5,291 nt of DNA, from assembly GCA_003500955.1 (NCBI GenBank), contig DNQP01000239.1, forward strand, positions 706 through 5,996, read 5' to 3'. This document shows positions 1 to 5,291 of the stretch, in pieces (the stretch's first letter is position 1; every line of letters begins with the position of its first letter). Made by a program: the position numbers and the translations under genes. Under the pieces are notes generated by a model. The model worked only from the letters and a program-made list of their open reading frames with translations, was not told the DNA's origin and did no database searches. Source of the DNA: Curvibacter sp. (GTDB lineage: Bacteria > Pseudomonadota > Gammaproteobacteria > Burkholderiales > Burkholderiaceae_C).

Positions 1-446
1 AACTCGCGCAGACGGCCACGCCCGAGGCCGGCGCGCAGGGCGTGGCCTTTCTCTTCGGCTCCGAGCGCTTCGGCATGCGCAACGAGGACGTGTACCGCTG
101 CCACACCTGCCTGAGCATTCCGACCCATCCGAAGTTCGGTTCGCTCAACCTGGCCGCGGCCGTGCAACTGATCGCCTATGAATGGCGGCAGGCCCTGGGC
201 GGGTTTGCAGTGCAGGAGGCCACGGCGCCACCGGTGCGTGCCGACGCGCCCCAGGTGGCCGGCCTGCTGGCGCACCTGGAGCAGGCCCTGGTGGCGGTGG
301 ACTTCCTCGACCCGAAGGCGCCCAAGAAGCTCATGCCCCGCCTCAACGCGCTGTTCAATCGCGCGCAACTGACGCAGGAGGAAGTCCATATTCTCAGAGG
401 TGTCGCCAAGGCCATGCTCGAAACCGCGGCAAAGGCCAAGGGATAA
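1..446 (+). CDS. trmJ: tRNA (cytidine/uridine-2'-O-)-methyltransferase TrmJ, C-terminal part
   Basis: This is the last 147 codons of a gene that begins left of the window; the reading frame opens at base 3 and ends at TAA 444-446. TrmJ is a SPOUT-fold, S-adenosylmethionine-dependent enzyme that methylates the 2'-hydroxyl of the ribose at position 32 of several tRNAs in the cytoplasm. The visible part carries the SPOUT knot motifs: [12 protein letters not shown] (fragment residues about 18-29), then [17 protein letters not shown], where the SLNL segment belongs to the cofactor-binding knot. After the knot comes the C-terminal helical extension typical of TrmJ, with HLEQAL, a short variable stretch, [10 protein letters not shown] and the terminal ILRGVAKAM. 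These match the E. coli TrmJ C-terminus as I recall it (HLEQTLLATGF, LFTRA, LNILRG). The N-terminal half cannot be judged. The gene is 32 bases upstream of cysE on the same strand, so the two may be cotranscribed. The assignment is firm; the exact tRNA targets are inferred from the family. Confidence 0.93.
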   Translation, partial: LAQTATPEAGAQGVAFLFGSERFGMRNEDVYRCHTCLSIPTHPKFGSLNLAAAVQLIAYEWRQALGGFAVQEATAPPVRADAPQVAGLLAHLEQALVAVDFLDPKAPKKLMPRLNALFNRAQLTQEEVHILRGVAKAMLETAAKAKG

Positions 447-478
447 TCCGCGCAACACGACAACAACAGAGTCCCGCC

Positions 479-1252
479 ATGTTTTCGCGTCTACGCTCGG
501 ACATCCAGTGCATCCTGGACCGCGACCCGGCGGCCCGCAGCGCCTGGGAGGTGCTGACCTGCTATCCGGGCCTGCACGCCATCGTGATGCACCGCTGGAG
601 CCACTGGTGCTGGACGCATGGCCTCAAGTGGCTGGGGCGCTTCATCTCGCACATCAGCCGCTGGCTCACGGGTATCGAGATCCATCCGGGCGCGAAGATC
701 GGCCAGCGCGTCTTCATCGACCATGGCATGGGCGTGGTCATCGGCGAGACCGCCGAGGTCGGCGACGGCTGCACCATCTACCACGGCGTCACGCTGGGGG
801 GCACCTCGCTCTACAAGGGCACCAAGCGCCATCCCACCTTGGGCAAGGACGTGGTGGTCAGCGCGGGGGCCAAGGTGCTGGGCGGCTTCGAGGTTGGCGA
901 CGGCGCCAAGATCGGCAGCAATGCGGTGGTGATCAAGCCGGTGCCCGCGGGCGCCACGGCCGTGGGCATCCCCGCGCGCATCATTCCTTCCAAGGAAGGC
1001 CAGAGCGCCGATGTGACCGCCCCCGAGAAGAAGTTCACGGCCTACGGTATCACGCAGGAAGACGACCCGCTGAGCCAGGCCATGAAAGGCCTGATCGACA
1101 ACGCCTCGGGCCACGAGCACCAGATCGCGCTGCTGTGGCAGGCCATCGAGAAGCTCTCGACCAGCAAGGCCACCGGCGATTGCGTGCCGGGCGACGCGGC
1201 GCGCGAAGAGCAGTTCGAGAAGGACAAGCTCAACCAGCTGATCGGCAAGTAG
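479..1252 (+). CDS. cysE: Serine O-acetyltransferase (short, EpsC-like CysE)
   Basis: The 257-residue product is a serine acetyltransferase, which transfers acetyl from acetyl-CoA to L-serine to give O-acetylserine, the first committed step of cysteine synthesis in the cytoplasm. The start ATG 479 is chosen because the protein then begins MFSRLRSDI with DPAARS at 16-21, like short bacterial family members; a weak AGAG ribosome site lies 7 bases upstream. Residues 1-62 are the helical N-terminal part. A left-handed beta-helix of hexapeptide repeats runs from about 63 to 170 ([31 protein letters not shown]). The active-site pattern is visible: IEIHP with Glu67 where E. coli has Asp143, IDHGMG with Asp81 and His82 (E. 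coli His158), and KRHP with His118 (E. coli His193). Glu at the first position is also found in the Bacillus-type short enzymes. Residues 170-257 form a charged, probably helical tail ending NQLIGK. It lacks the terminal isoleucine of E. coli CysE that docks into CysK. The gene converges with the eamA-like gene. Confidence 0.95.
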   Translation: MFSRLRSDIQCILDRDPAARSAWEVLTCYPGLHAIVMHRWSHWCWTHGLKWLGRFISHISRWLTGIEIHPGAKIGQRVFIDHGMGVVIGETAEVGDGCTIYHGVTLGGTSLYKGTKRHPTLGKDVVVSAGAKVLGGFEVGDGAKIGSNAVVIKPVPAGATAVGIPARIIPSKEGQSADVTAPEKKFTAYGITQEDDPLSQAMKGLIDNASGHEHQIALLWQAIEKLSTSKATGDCVPGDAAREEQFEKDKLNQLIGK

Positions 1253-1257
1253 GCGGC

Positions 1258-1279
1258 GGGCCCTGTCTTCCACAGGCCC
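1258..1279. terminator. Possible hairpin between convergent cysE and eamA-like genes
   Basis: An inverted repeat lies in the 33-base gap between the two convergent stop codons. GGGC (1258-1261) pairs with GCCC (1276-1279) and CTGT (1263-1266) pairs with ACAG (1272-1275), with one bulged C at 1262 and a CTTCC loop. That gives an 8-bp stem, mostly GC. Neither strand shows a good T-run after the stem (GGCTCTTC on +, none on -), so it is not a classical intrinsic terminator. It may still stop or stabilise transcripts in both directions. The placement is suggestive; termination itself is inferred. Confidence 0.35.
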
Positions 1280-1285
1280 GGCTCT

Positions 1286-2161
1286 TCAACGGCGCAGCGC
1301 CCTCGCGCCCAGCACGTTGACCGCCAGCCCGGCCATCACCAGCGCCGCGGCGCCCAGTTTCCAGGCCTGCAGCGGTTCGCCCAGGATCAGGGCCGAGCTG
1401 CCCATGCCGAAGACGGGGATCAGCAGCGCCATGGGCGTGATGGTGGCCGCCGGGTGCCGCGCCAGCAGCCAGCCCCAGGCACCAAAACCGAACAGGGTGT
1501 TGCCCAGGGCCTGCCAAAGCACGGCGGCCCAGGCGGCCAGGCTGGCGTGCGGTAGCGCCACGGTGAACGCGCTGGTGCCCTCGAACCACAAGCTCAGCAG
1601 CAGCAGGGGCGGCACGGCAAACACGCTGTTCCAGACCATGAAGCCCAACATATCAATTCGGCCGATGCTGCGCGACACCACATTGGCGCAAGCCCAGCAG
1701 AAGGCGCCGCTGAGCGCCAGGCCCAGGCCCAGGGGTGTGACGTCGGCATGGGTCTGCGCAAAGCTCTGCCAGGCGATCAGCGCAAAGCCCGTGGTGGCCA
1801 GGGCCAGGCCGGCGAACTGGATGCGCGGCATGCGCTCGTGCTGCAGCCAGGCCACGAGCAGCAGGGTCATGAAGACCTGGGACTGCATGAGCAGCGAAGC
1901 CAGGCCCGGCGTGACGTCGCTGCGCAGGGACAGGAAGAGCAGGCCGAACATGAAGCCCATGAGCACGCCATAACCCACGAGGTAACGCCAGGCCACGGCC
2001 GGGCGACGGATGAAGAAGAGCCAGGGCAGGGCGCTGAGCGCGAAGCGCATCGTGGCCAGCAGCAGGGGCGGCAGCTCGGTCAGGCCGAACTTGATGACCA
2101 CGAAATTGCTGCCCCAGACCGCGACCACGGCCAGCGCAAGCAGCAGGTGCGTCAGGGGCAC
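1286..2161 (-). CDS. eamA: DMT-superfamily exporter, EamA-like (O-acetylserine/cysteine exporter type)
   Basis: The product has 291 residues and is an inner-membrane carrier with two tandem EamA domains (about residues 6-132 and 145-287), each expected to give five membrane helices. Family marks are visible: VVAVWGSNFVVIK at 12-24, PPLLLATMRF at 31-40, ER at 109-110 closing the fourth helix of the first repeat, GAFCWACAN at 152-160, and the matching GE at 261-262 before the last helix of the second repeat. Compared from memory with E. coli EamA (YdeD, 299 aa), which exports O-acetylserine and cysteine, the resemblance runs end to end, including VVWGLNFVVIK, SWACGN, LLVPV and INVFG. This is closer than generic DMT proteins, so that substrate is likely but not proven. 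The start is GTG at 2161. It aligns with the E. coli N-terminus, lies only 7 bases after the mog stop, and has no clear ribosome site, so translation may be coupled to mog. The gene is last in the darP-mog-eamA block and converges on cysE. The alternative is another amino acid or metabolite exporter of the same family. Confidence 0.88.
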   Translation of the reverse strand: MPLTHLLLALAVVAVWGSNFVVIKFGLTELPPLLLATMRFALSALPWLFFIRRPAVAWRYLVGYGVLMGFMFGLLFLSLRSDVTPGLASLLMQSQVFMTLLLVAWLQHERMPRIQFAGLALATTGFALIAWQSFAQTHADVTPLGLGLALSGAFCWACANVVSRSIGRIDMLGFMVWNSVFAVPPLLLLSLWFEGTSAFTVALPHASLAAWAAVLWQALGNTLFGFGAWGWLLARHPAATITPMALLIPVFGMGSSALILGEPLQAWKLGAAALVMAGLAVNVLGARALRR

Positions 2162-2168
2162 GGGGGAC

Positions 2169-2762
2169 TCAGGCCTGGGGTGCGCGGATCGCGGACTTGG
2201 GACGGAAGGCCTTGCAGACCTCGTCGTTCGTTTCCATATAGGGTCCGCCGATCAGGTCCACGCAGTAGGGCACGGCGGCGAAGATGCCGGCGACGATGGA
2301 TTGGCCTTCGGCATCCTTGAGCCCTTCCAAAGTCTCCTGGATGGACTTGGGCTGGCCCGGCAGGTTGATGATCAGGCTCTGGTCGCGGATCACGGCCACC
2401 TGGCGCGAGAGGATGGCCGTGGGCACGAACTTCAGGCTGATCTGGCGCATCTGCTCGCCAAAGCCCGGCATCTCCTTGTGCGCCACGGCCAAGGTGGCCT
2501 CGGGTGTCACGTCGCGCAGGGCCGGACCGGTGCCGCCGGTGGTCAGCACCAGCGAGCAGCCGGCGTCCACCAGCTCGATCAGCGTGGCGCTGATGCGCGC
2601 CTGCTCGTCGGGGATGAGACGCGGCTCGAAGGTGAGGGGGTTCTTGAGCGCGCGCGAGAGCCAGTCCTGCAAGGCGGGCAGGCCCTTGTCTTCGTAGACG
2701 CCGCTGGAGGCACGGTCGCTGATGGACACGATGCCGATCTTGATAGGGTCGTGCTTACTCAT
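2169..2762 (-). CDS. mog: Molybdopterin adenylyltransferase Mog
   Basis: The 197-residue cytoplasmic enzyme adenylates molybdopterin with ATP, preparing it for molybdate insertion by MoeA in molybdenum cofactor synthesis. A single MoCF/MogA-type domain fills the protein. It shows VSISDRASSGVYEDKG at 12-27, PDEQ at 51-54, the nucleotide-binding TTGGTGPALRDVTPEAT at 74-90, MPGFGEQMRQISL at 98-110, and NLPGQPKSIQE at 133-143. Asp52 and Asp84 correspond to the functional Asp49 and Asp82 of E. coli Mog. The length equals the E. coli protein (about 195). I chose ATG 2762 (MSKHDPIKIG) over an in-frame ATG at 2777, which would add five residues absent in relatives. The chosen ATG overlaps the darP stop in ATGAGTAA, an 8-base overlap typical of translational coupling; no Shine-Dalgarno sequence is visible at either candidate. 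It sits between darP and the exporter gene in one block. Confidence 0.96.
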   Translation of the reverse strand: MSKHDPIKIGIVSISDRASSGVYEDKGLPALQDWLSRALKNPLTFEPRLIPDEQARISATLIELVDAGCSLVLTTGGTGPALRDVTPEATLAVAHKEMPGFGEQMRQISLKFVPTAILSRQVAVIRDQSLIINLPGQPKSIQETLEGLKDAEGQSIVAGIFAAVPYCVDLIGGPYMETNDEVCKAFRPKSAIRAPQA

Positions 2763-3402
2763 GGTCGTTCTGGGCATCGGAGGCGTCGACGGCAGCGAGC
2801 TGCTCGCGCACCAGCTGGAAGATCTCGCGGTAGGCGCGGCCCTGGCGCGGCGCCAGGCCTTGGGACACCTCGGCCTTGCCGACGGGCGGCGCGTCCTTGC
2901 GGGCCTGGCGGACCAGGGCGCGCAGCTGCTGGCTGTCGGTCTGTGGGAAATCGGCCATCCACTGCGCCAGCGCGTCGTCGCTGGCGATCAGGCGGTCGCG
3001 CCATTGCTCCGCGGTGTGCAGCAGCGCGGTCTCGCGGGCCGATGGCATGTGCTGTTCGATCAGCGCGGCGCGTGCGGCTTCGCGCACTTCGGGGTCGAGC
3101 TGGCGCATGAGCTTGCCCACGAACTGCATCTGGCGGCGTTTGCCTTCGAAGTTGGTGATGCGCTTAGCCTCGGCCAGGGCGTCGACCAACTTGTCCGGCA
3201 GGTCCAGCTTGGCCATGAGGTCGGCGCGCAGCGTCAGCAGCTCTTCGCCAAGTTTCTGCAGCTCGGTACTTTCACGCTTGAGGTCGGTACGGCTGATGTC
3301 CACGTCGCCCTTGAGCTCGCGCTTGAGCTCCAGGTCGAGTTCGCTGCCTTCGGCGACGAACTGGCCTCGGACGTAATAGCCTTTTTTGGGTTTGCGGGAC
3401 AT
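2755..3402 (-). CDS. darP: Ribosome-associated 50S maturation factor DarP (YjgA family)
   Basis: The 215-residue product belongs to the DUF615/YjgA family, now called DarP, which binds late pre-50S particles and aids maturation of the peptidyl transferase centre. The shared core starts near residue 36 (ISRTDLKRESTELQKLGEEL) and continues with LAEAKRI at 76-82, EGKRRQMQFVGKLMR at 86-100, WRDRLI at 134-139, DSQQLRALVRQARK at 156-169 and the C-terminal REIFQLVRE at 192-200. The same blocks occur in E. coli YjgA (183 aa). This copy is longer because of a basic N-terminus (SRKPKKGYYVRGQFV) and a longer linker before the last helix. It is predicted to be helical, charged and soluble, without signal or membrane segments. 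ATG 3402 is the only sensible start; there is no good ribosome site, and the 62-base gap to pmbA leaves little leader. It heads the darP-mog-eamA block and is divergent from pmbA, as yjgA neighbours pmbA in E. coli. Confidence 0.94.
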   Translation of the reverse strand: MSRKPKKGYYVRGQFVAEGSELDLELKRELKGDVDISRTDLKRESTELQKLGEELLTLRADLMAKLDLPDKLVDALAEAKRITNFEGKRRQMQFVGKLMRQLDPEVREAARAALIEQHMPSARETALLHTAEQWRDRLIASDDALAQWMADFPQTDSQQLRALVRQARKDAPPVGKAEVSQGLAPRQGRAYREIFQLVREQLAAVDASDAQNDHE

Positions 3403-3464
3403 GTCTGGGGGATATTGGAGCTGGCGTCGTTGTCAGACGCATGGGCAAGTATCATAGCTGCGCC
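3403..3464. promoter_or_regulatory. Divergent promoter region darP / pmbA
   Basis: This 62-base gap is the only place in the window where two genes point away from each other, so it must carry promoters for both directions. Toward pmbA, TATCAT at 3450-3455 is a good -10 candidate (5 of 6 to TATAAT). TTGTCA at 3430-3435 resembles a -35 box, but the 14-base spacing is shorter than usual. Toward darP, the complement of 3431-3436 reads CTGACA (5 of 6 to TTGACA), and a poor -10, TATCCC, lies 16 bases further at 3414-3409. The two -35 candidates overlap on opposite strands. If the pmbA -10 is right, transcription would begin near 3461-3463, almost at ATG 3465. These are consensus matches by eye only; no operator was recognised. 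Confidence 0.4.
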
Positions 3465-4844
3465 ATGAACAAACCCGATCCCCGTGCCGAAAGCGGTTTC
3501 AGCTACAGCCGAGACTATTTTTCAGAACTTGTGGACGCCGCGCTGGCGCATGCCAAGAAGCTGGGCGCCACCGATGCCGGGGCCGAGGCCTCCGAGGGTT
3601 GCGGCCTGAGTGTTTCGGTGCGCAAGGGGGAGCTGGAGAACGTGGAGCGCAACCGCGACAAGTCGCTGGGCGTTACGGTCTACCTCGGCCAGCGCCGCGG
3701 CAACGCCAGCACCTCCGACTTCTCGCGCGCCGCGATCGAGCAGACCGTGCAGGCGGCCTATGACATCGCGCGCTTCACCGCCGAAGACCCGGTGGCCGGC
3801 CTGCCCGACGCCGAGGACATCGTGCACCACGACGAGGCCGGCCGCGATCTCGATCTTTTCCATCCCTGGGCGATCGGCAGCGAAGAAGCCGCGCAGCTGG
3901 CGCGCCTGACCGAGGCCGCGGCCTTCAAGACCGACAAGCGCATCACCAACAGCGAAGGTGCGGCCGTCTCGGCCCAGCAGTCGCATTTCTTCAGTGCCCA
4001 CACCCGCGGGTTCCGCGGCGGCTACGCCAGCTCGCGCCACTCGATCTCGGTCTCGCCCATCGCGGGCAAGGGCGAGGACATGCAGCGCGACTACTGGTAC
4101 AGCTCGCACCGCCATCCCGAAGACCTGGCCCTGCCCGAGGCCATCGGCCGCTATGCCGCCGAGCGCGCGCTGAGCCGTCTCAAGGCACGCAAGATCAGCA
4201 CGCGCGAAGTGCCGGTGTTGTTCGAGTCGCCGCTGGCCGCGGGCCTGATGGGCGCGCTGGTGCAGGCGCTCAGCGGCGGCGCGCTCTACCGCAAAAGCTC
4301 CTTCCTGCTCGAGTCCCTCGGTACGCAGGTGCTGCCCAGCCACATCGATGTGCTTGAAGACCCCTTCCTGCTACGTGGCAAGGGCAGCTCGCCCTTCGAC
4401 GAAGAGGGCGTGCGCGTCAAGCCGCGTTCGGTCATCGCCTCCGGCCGCGTGGAGGGCTATTTCCTCAGCAGTTACTCGGCGCGCAAGCTGGGCATGAAGA
4501 CCACGGGCAATGCCGGTGGCTCGCACAACCTGATCCTGAGCTCCAGCCAGACCCGGCCGGGCGACGACCTGGACGCCATGCTGCAGAAGCTGGGCACAGG
4601 TCTGTTCGTGACCGAGCTCATGGGCCAGGGCGTGAACTACGTGACCGGCGACTACTCGCGCGGTGCCAGCGGCTACTGGGTGGAAAAGGGCCGCATCGCC
4701 TACCCGGTGCACGAGATCACCATCGCCGGCAATATGAAGGACATGCTCATGGGCATCACCGCTGTCGGCGCCGATGCCTACAACTACGGCGCCAAGACCG
4801 TGGGGTCCATTCTGATCAACCGGATGAAGGTGGCCGGGAGCTGA
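3465..4844 (+). CDS. pmbA: Metalloprotease subunit PmbA/TldE
   Basis: The 459-residue product is PmbA (TldE), partner of TldD in a cytoplasmic heterodimeric protease. The complex cleaves unfolded peptides, matures microcin B17 in E. coli, and affects CcdA antitoxin stability. The N-terminal domain lies around residues 28-130, a central part around 130-240, and the C-terminal domain from about 247. The C-terminal domain contains GSSPFDEEGV (307-316), SYSARKLGMKTTGNAGG (336-352), the near-invariant NYVTGDYSRGASGYWVE (391-407) and PVHEITIAGNMKDML (414-428). The HExxxH zinc motif of TldD is absent; the comparable region reads LFESPLAAGLMGAL. That is normal for TldE, so catalysis needs a TldD encoded elsewhere. 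ATG 3465 (MNKPDPRAES) is preferred to ATG 3441, which adds eight residues and lies upstream of the likely transcription start. Length fits the family (about 450). It is divergent from darP and tightly followed by a small membrane protein gene. Confidence 0.96.
   Translation: MNKPDPRAESGFSYSRDYFSELVDAALAHAKKLGATDAGAEASEGCGLSVSVRKGELENVERNRDKSLGVTVYLGQRRGNASTSDFSRAAIEQTVQAAYDIARFTAEDPVAGLPDAEDIVHHDEAGRDLDLFHPWAIGSEEAAQLARLTEAAAFKTDKRITNSEGAAVSAQQSHFFSAHTRGFRGGYASSRHSISVSPIAGKGEDMQRDYWYSSHRHPEDLALPEAIGRYAAERALSRLKARKISTREVPVLFESPLAAGLMGALVQALSGGALYRKSSFLLESLGTQVLPSHIDVLEDPFLLRGKGSSPFDEEGVRVKPRSVIASGRVEGYFLSSYSARKLGMKTTGNAGGSHNLILSSSQTRPGDDLDAMLQKLGTGLFVTELMGQGVNYVTGDYSRGASGYWVEKGRIAYPVHEITIAGNMKDMLMGITAVGADAYNYGAKTVGSILINRMKVAGS
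4836..4840 (+). promoter_or_regulatory. Ribosome binding site inside the pmbA 3' end
   Basis: GGGAG lies 8 bases before ATG 4849 and is the clearest Shine-Dalgarno-like sequence in the window. It falls within the last codons of pmbA and supports ATG 4849 as the start of the small membrane protein gene. Confidence 0.55.
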
Positions 4845-4848
4845 TGAG

Positions 4849-5115
4849 ATGAGCGCCCGTGGGCCCGTGAAGTGGTCGCGTCTGTTTCAGCCGTGCCATC
4901 CGTTGTTCTGGATGATCATGGCTCTCAATGCGCTATCGGCCATGCTCTCGTGGATGATTCAGACCAAACCCTTCAACTCCCTGGGGCTGGGCCTGATGAT
5001 GGTCTTCCTGCTCGCCAATGCGCTGATCAGCATGTGGCTGGGCTGGCGGCTCCTGCGCGACGAGCCGCACGACCGGGACGAGCGACCCGCCGTTGGCTCG
5101 TCGCCGGGCCGCTGA
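4849..5115 (+). CDS. Small two-helix membrane protein, unknown function
   Basis: I do not recognise a named family for this 88-residue product. The sequence shows a basic N-terminus (VKWSR, about 7-11), a hydrophobic segment at about 19-37 (LFWMIMALNALSAMLSWMI), a short polar turn QTKPFNS (38-44), and a second hydrophobic segment at about 45-66 (starting LGLGLMMVFLLANALI). It ends in a charged, proline-containing tail from residue 67 (RDEPHDRDERPAV). Two membrane helices joined by a tight turn are predicted. By the positive-inside rule both ends (KWSR before, WRLLRD after) would face the cytoplasm. The start is supported by GGGAG 8 bases upstream and by only 4 bases of spacing from the pmbA stop, which suggests cotranscription and coupled translation. 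The hydrophobic pattern and tight spacing argue for a real gene. Whether it has any role with PmbA is unknown; it may simply share the transcript. No catalytic motif is visible. Confidence 0.8.
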   Translation: MSARGPVKWSRLFQPCHPLFWMIMALNALSAMLSWMIQTKPFNSLGLGLMMVFLLANALISMWLGWRLLRDEPHDRDERPAVGSSPGR

Positions 5116-5128
5116 GCAAAATCAGCCC
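5106..5128. terminator. Weak hairpin joining two convergent stop codons
   Basis: GCTGA (5111-5115) and TCAGC (5122-5126) form a 5-bp stem around a GCAAAA loop. An alternative pairing is GGGC (5106-5109) with GCCC (5125-5128), with TGA and TCA paired inside it and CGC bulged. The stem uses the stop codons of both convergent genes. No T-run follows on either strand, so terminator activity is uncertain. Confidence 0.25.
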
Positions 5129-5291
5129 GCCAGCGCGGCCTTGACGGCAGCCGAGACCTGGCCCATCTCGGCCTTGCCGGCCAGGCGGGTCTTGACCACG
5201 CCCATGACCTTGCCCATGTCACCCGGCCCCTTGGCGCCGAGCTCGGCCACGATGGCCTTCACTTCGGCCGCCACTTCCTCGGCCGCCAGGC
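5122..5291 (-). CDS. GatB/YqeY-domain protein, C-terminal part
   Basis: Reading the complement from the right edge gives 55 codons ending in TGA at 5124-5122; the start lies outside the window. The visible part has the C-terminal pattern of the GatB/YqeY domain: a helix LAAEEVAAEVKAIVAELGAK, then GPGDMGKVMGVVKTRLAGKA (about 21-40), then MGQVSAAVKAALAG. The DMGKVMG block followed by a small helical hairpin is the signature of this domain, which in GatB helps bind tRNA in the amidotransferase. Stand-alone YqeY proteins of about 150 residues carry it alone; their role is poorly defined, with tRNA-dependent amidation suggested by homology. The ending directly after the domain fits either a stand-alone YqeY protein or GatB itself, and the missing N-terminus would decide; I favour the stand-alone form. 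The gene converges with the small membrane protein gene, with 6 bases between their stops. Confidence 0.88.
   Translation of the reverse strand, partial: LAAEEVAAEVKAIVAELGAKGPGDMGKVMGVVKTRLAGKAEMGQVSAAVKAALAG

Noticed and set aside
182..478. Longer cysE start upstream at 182
   Set aside because: It would overlap trmJ by most of its C-terminus and add about 99 Gly/Ala/Pro-rich residues absent from the family; ATG 479 fits homologues.
491..1273. 260-codon open frame on the - strand opposite cysE
   Set aside because: It mirrors a clearly real cysE, and its product is a low-complexity Arg/Ala/Leu-rich protein typical of antisense frames in GC-rich DNA.
2010..3110. 366-codon open frame on the + strand across eamA, mog and darP
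   Set aside because: It crosses three genes on the opposite strand that have strong family motifs, and its product becomes Arg/Ala/Gly-rich with no domain.
3382..3387. Run of six T (six A in darP sense) near the darP start, considered as a frameshift site
   Set aside because: The in-frame codons are CCC AAA AAA GGC, which do not form the usual slippery heptamer phase, and the darP frame is intact on both sides.
2722..3468. 248-codon open frame on the + strand opposite darP, reaching the pmbA start
   Set aside because: It is antisense to DarP, which matches its family throughout, and it shows no recognisable domain.
3522..4343. 273-codon open frame on the - strand opposite pmbA
   Set aside because: Antisense shadow of pmbA; codon-position GC bias of the sense gene explains the missing stops.
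1..5291. Search by eye for tRNA, CRISPR repeats, insertion sequence ends, integrase or toxin-antitoxin pairs
   Set aside because: Nothing supportable was seen; the sequence is almost fully coding with uniform GC-rich codon use and no sign of horizontal transfer.

Overview
The window is an ordinary, densely packed, GC-rich stretch of bacterial chromosome. Protein sequences and gene order point to a beta-proteobacterium of the order Burkholderiales, probably Comamonadaceae-like. That placement is an inference from recalled family sequences, not a search. It holds seven protein-coding genes, two of them cut by the window edges. No RNA gene, CRISPR array, insertion sequence or phage feature was seen.

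Layout from left to right: (1) The 3' end of trmJ (tRNA 2'-O-ribose methyltransferase) on the + strand. (2) After 32 bases, cysE (serine O-acetyltransferase), also +. (3) A three-gene block on the - strand that converges on cysE. Its transcription order is darP (yjgA, 50S subunit maturation), mog (molybdopterin adenylyltransferase, overlapping darP by 8 bases), then a DMT-family exporter closely resembling E. coli EamA (O-acetylserine/cysteine exporter). (4) A 62-base divergent promoter region. (5) pmbA (tldE) on the + strand, followed 4 bases later by a gene for an 88-residue two-helix membrane protein of unknown function. (6) At the right edge, on the - strand, the C-terminal 55 residues of a GatB/YqeY-domain protein, whose stop lies 6 bases from the stop of the small membrane protein gene.

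How the genes relate: CysE makes O-acetylserine, and the neighbouring EamA-like protein is the type of carrier that exports O-acetylserine and cysteine. Synthesis and overflow of one metabolite may therefore sit side by side, though on opposite strands and in separate transcripts. The darP / pmbA divergent pair matches the yjgA-pmbA neighbourhood known from E. coli. The remaining genes are housekeeping functions (tRNA modification, ribosome maturation, molybdenum cofactor insertion, TldD/TldE peptide processing) with no evident shared pathway.

I found no convincing undescribed system. The points most worth a second look are the cysE/eamA pairing, the uncharacterised membrane protein coupled to pmbA, the stop/start relay at the pmbA junction, and apparently very short leaders at the darP/pmbA divergent promoter.
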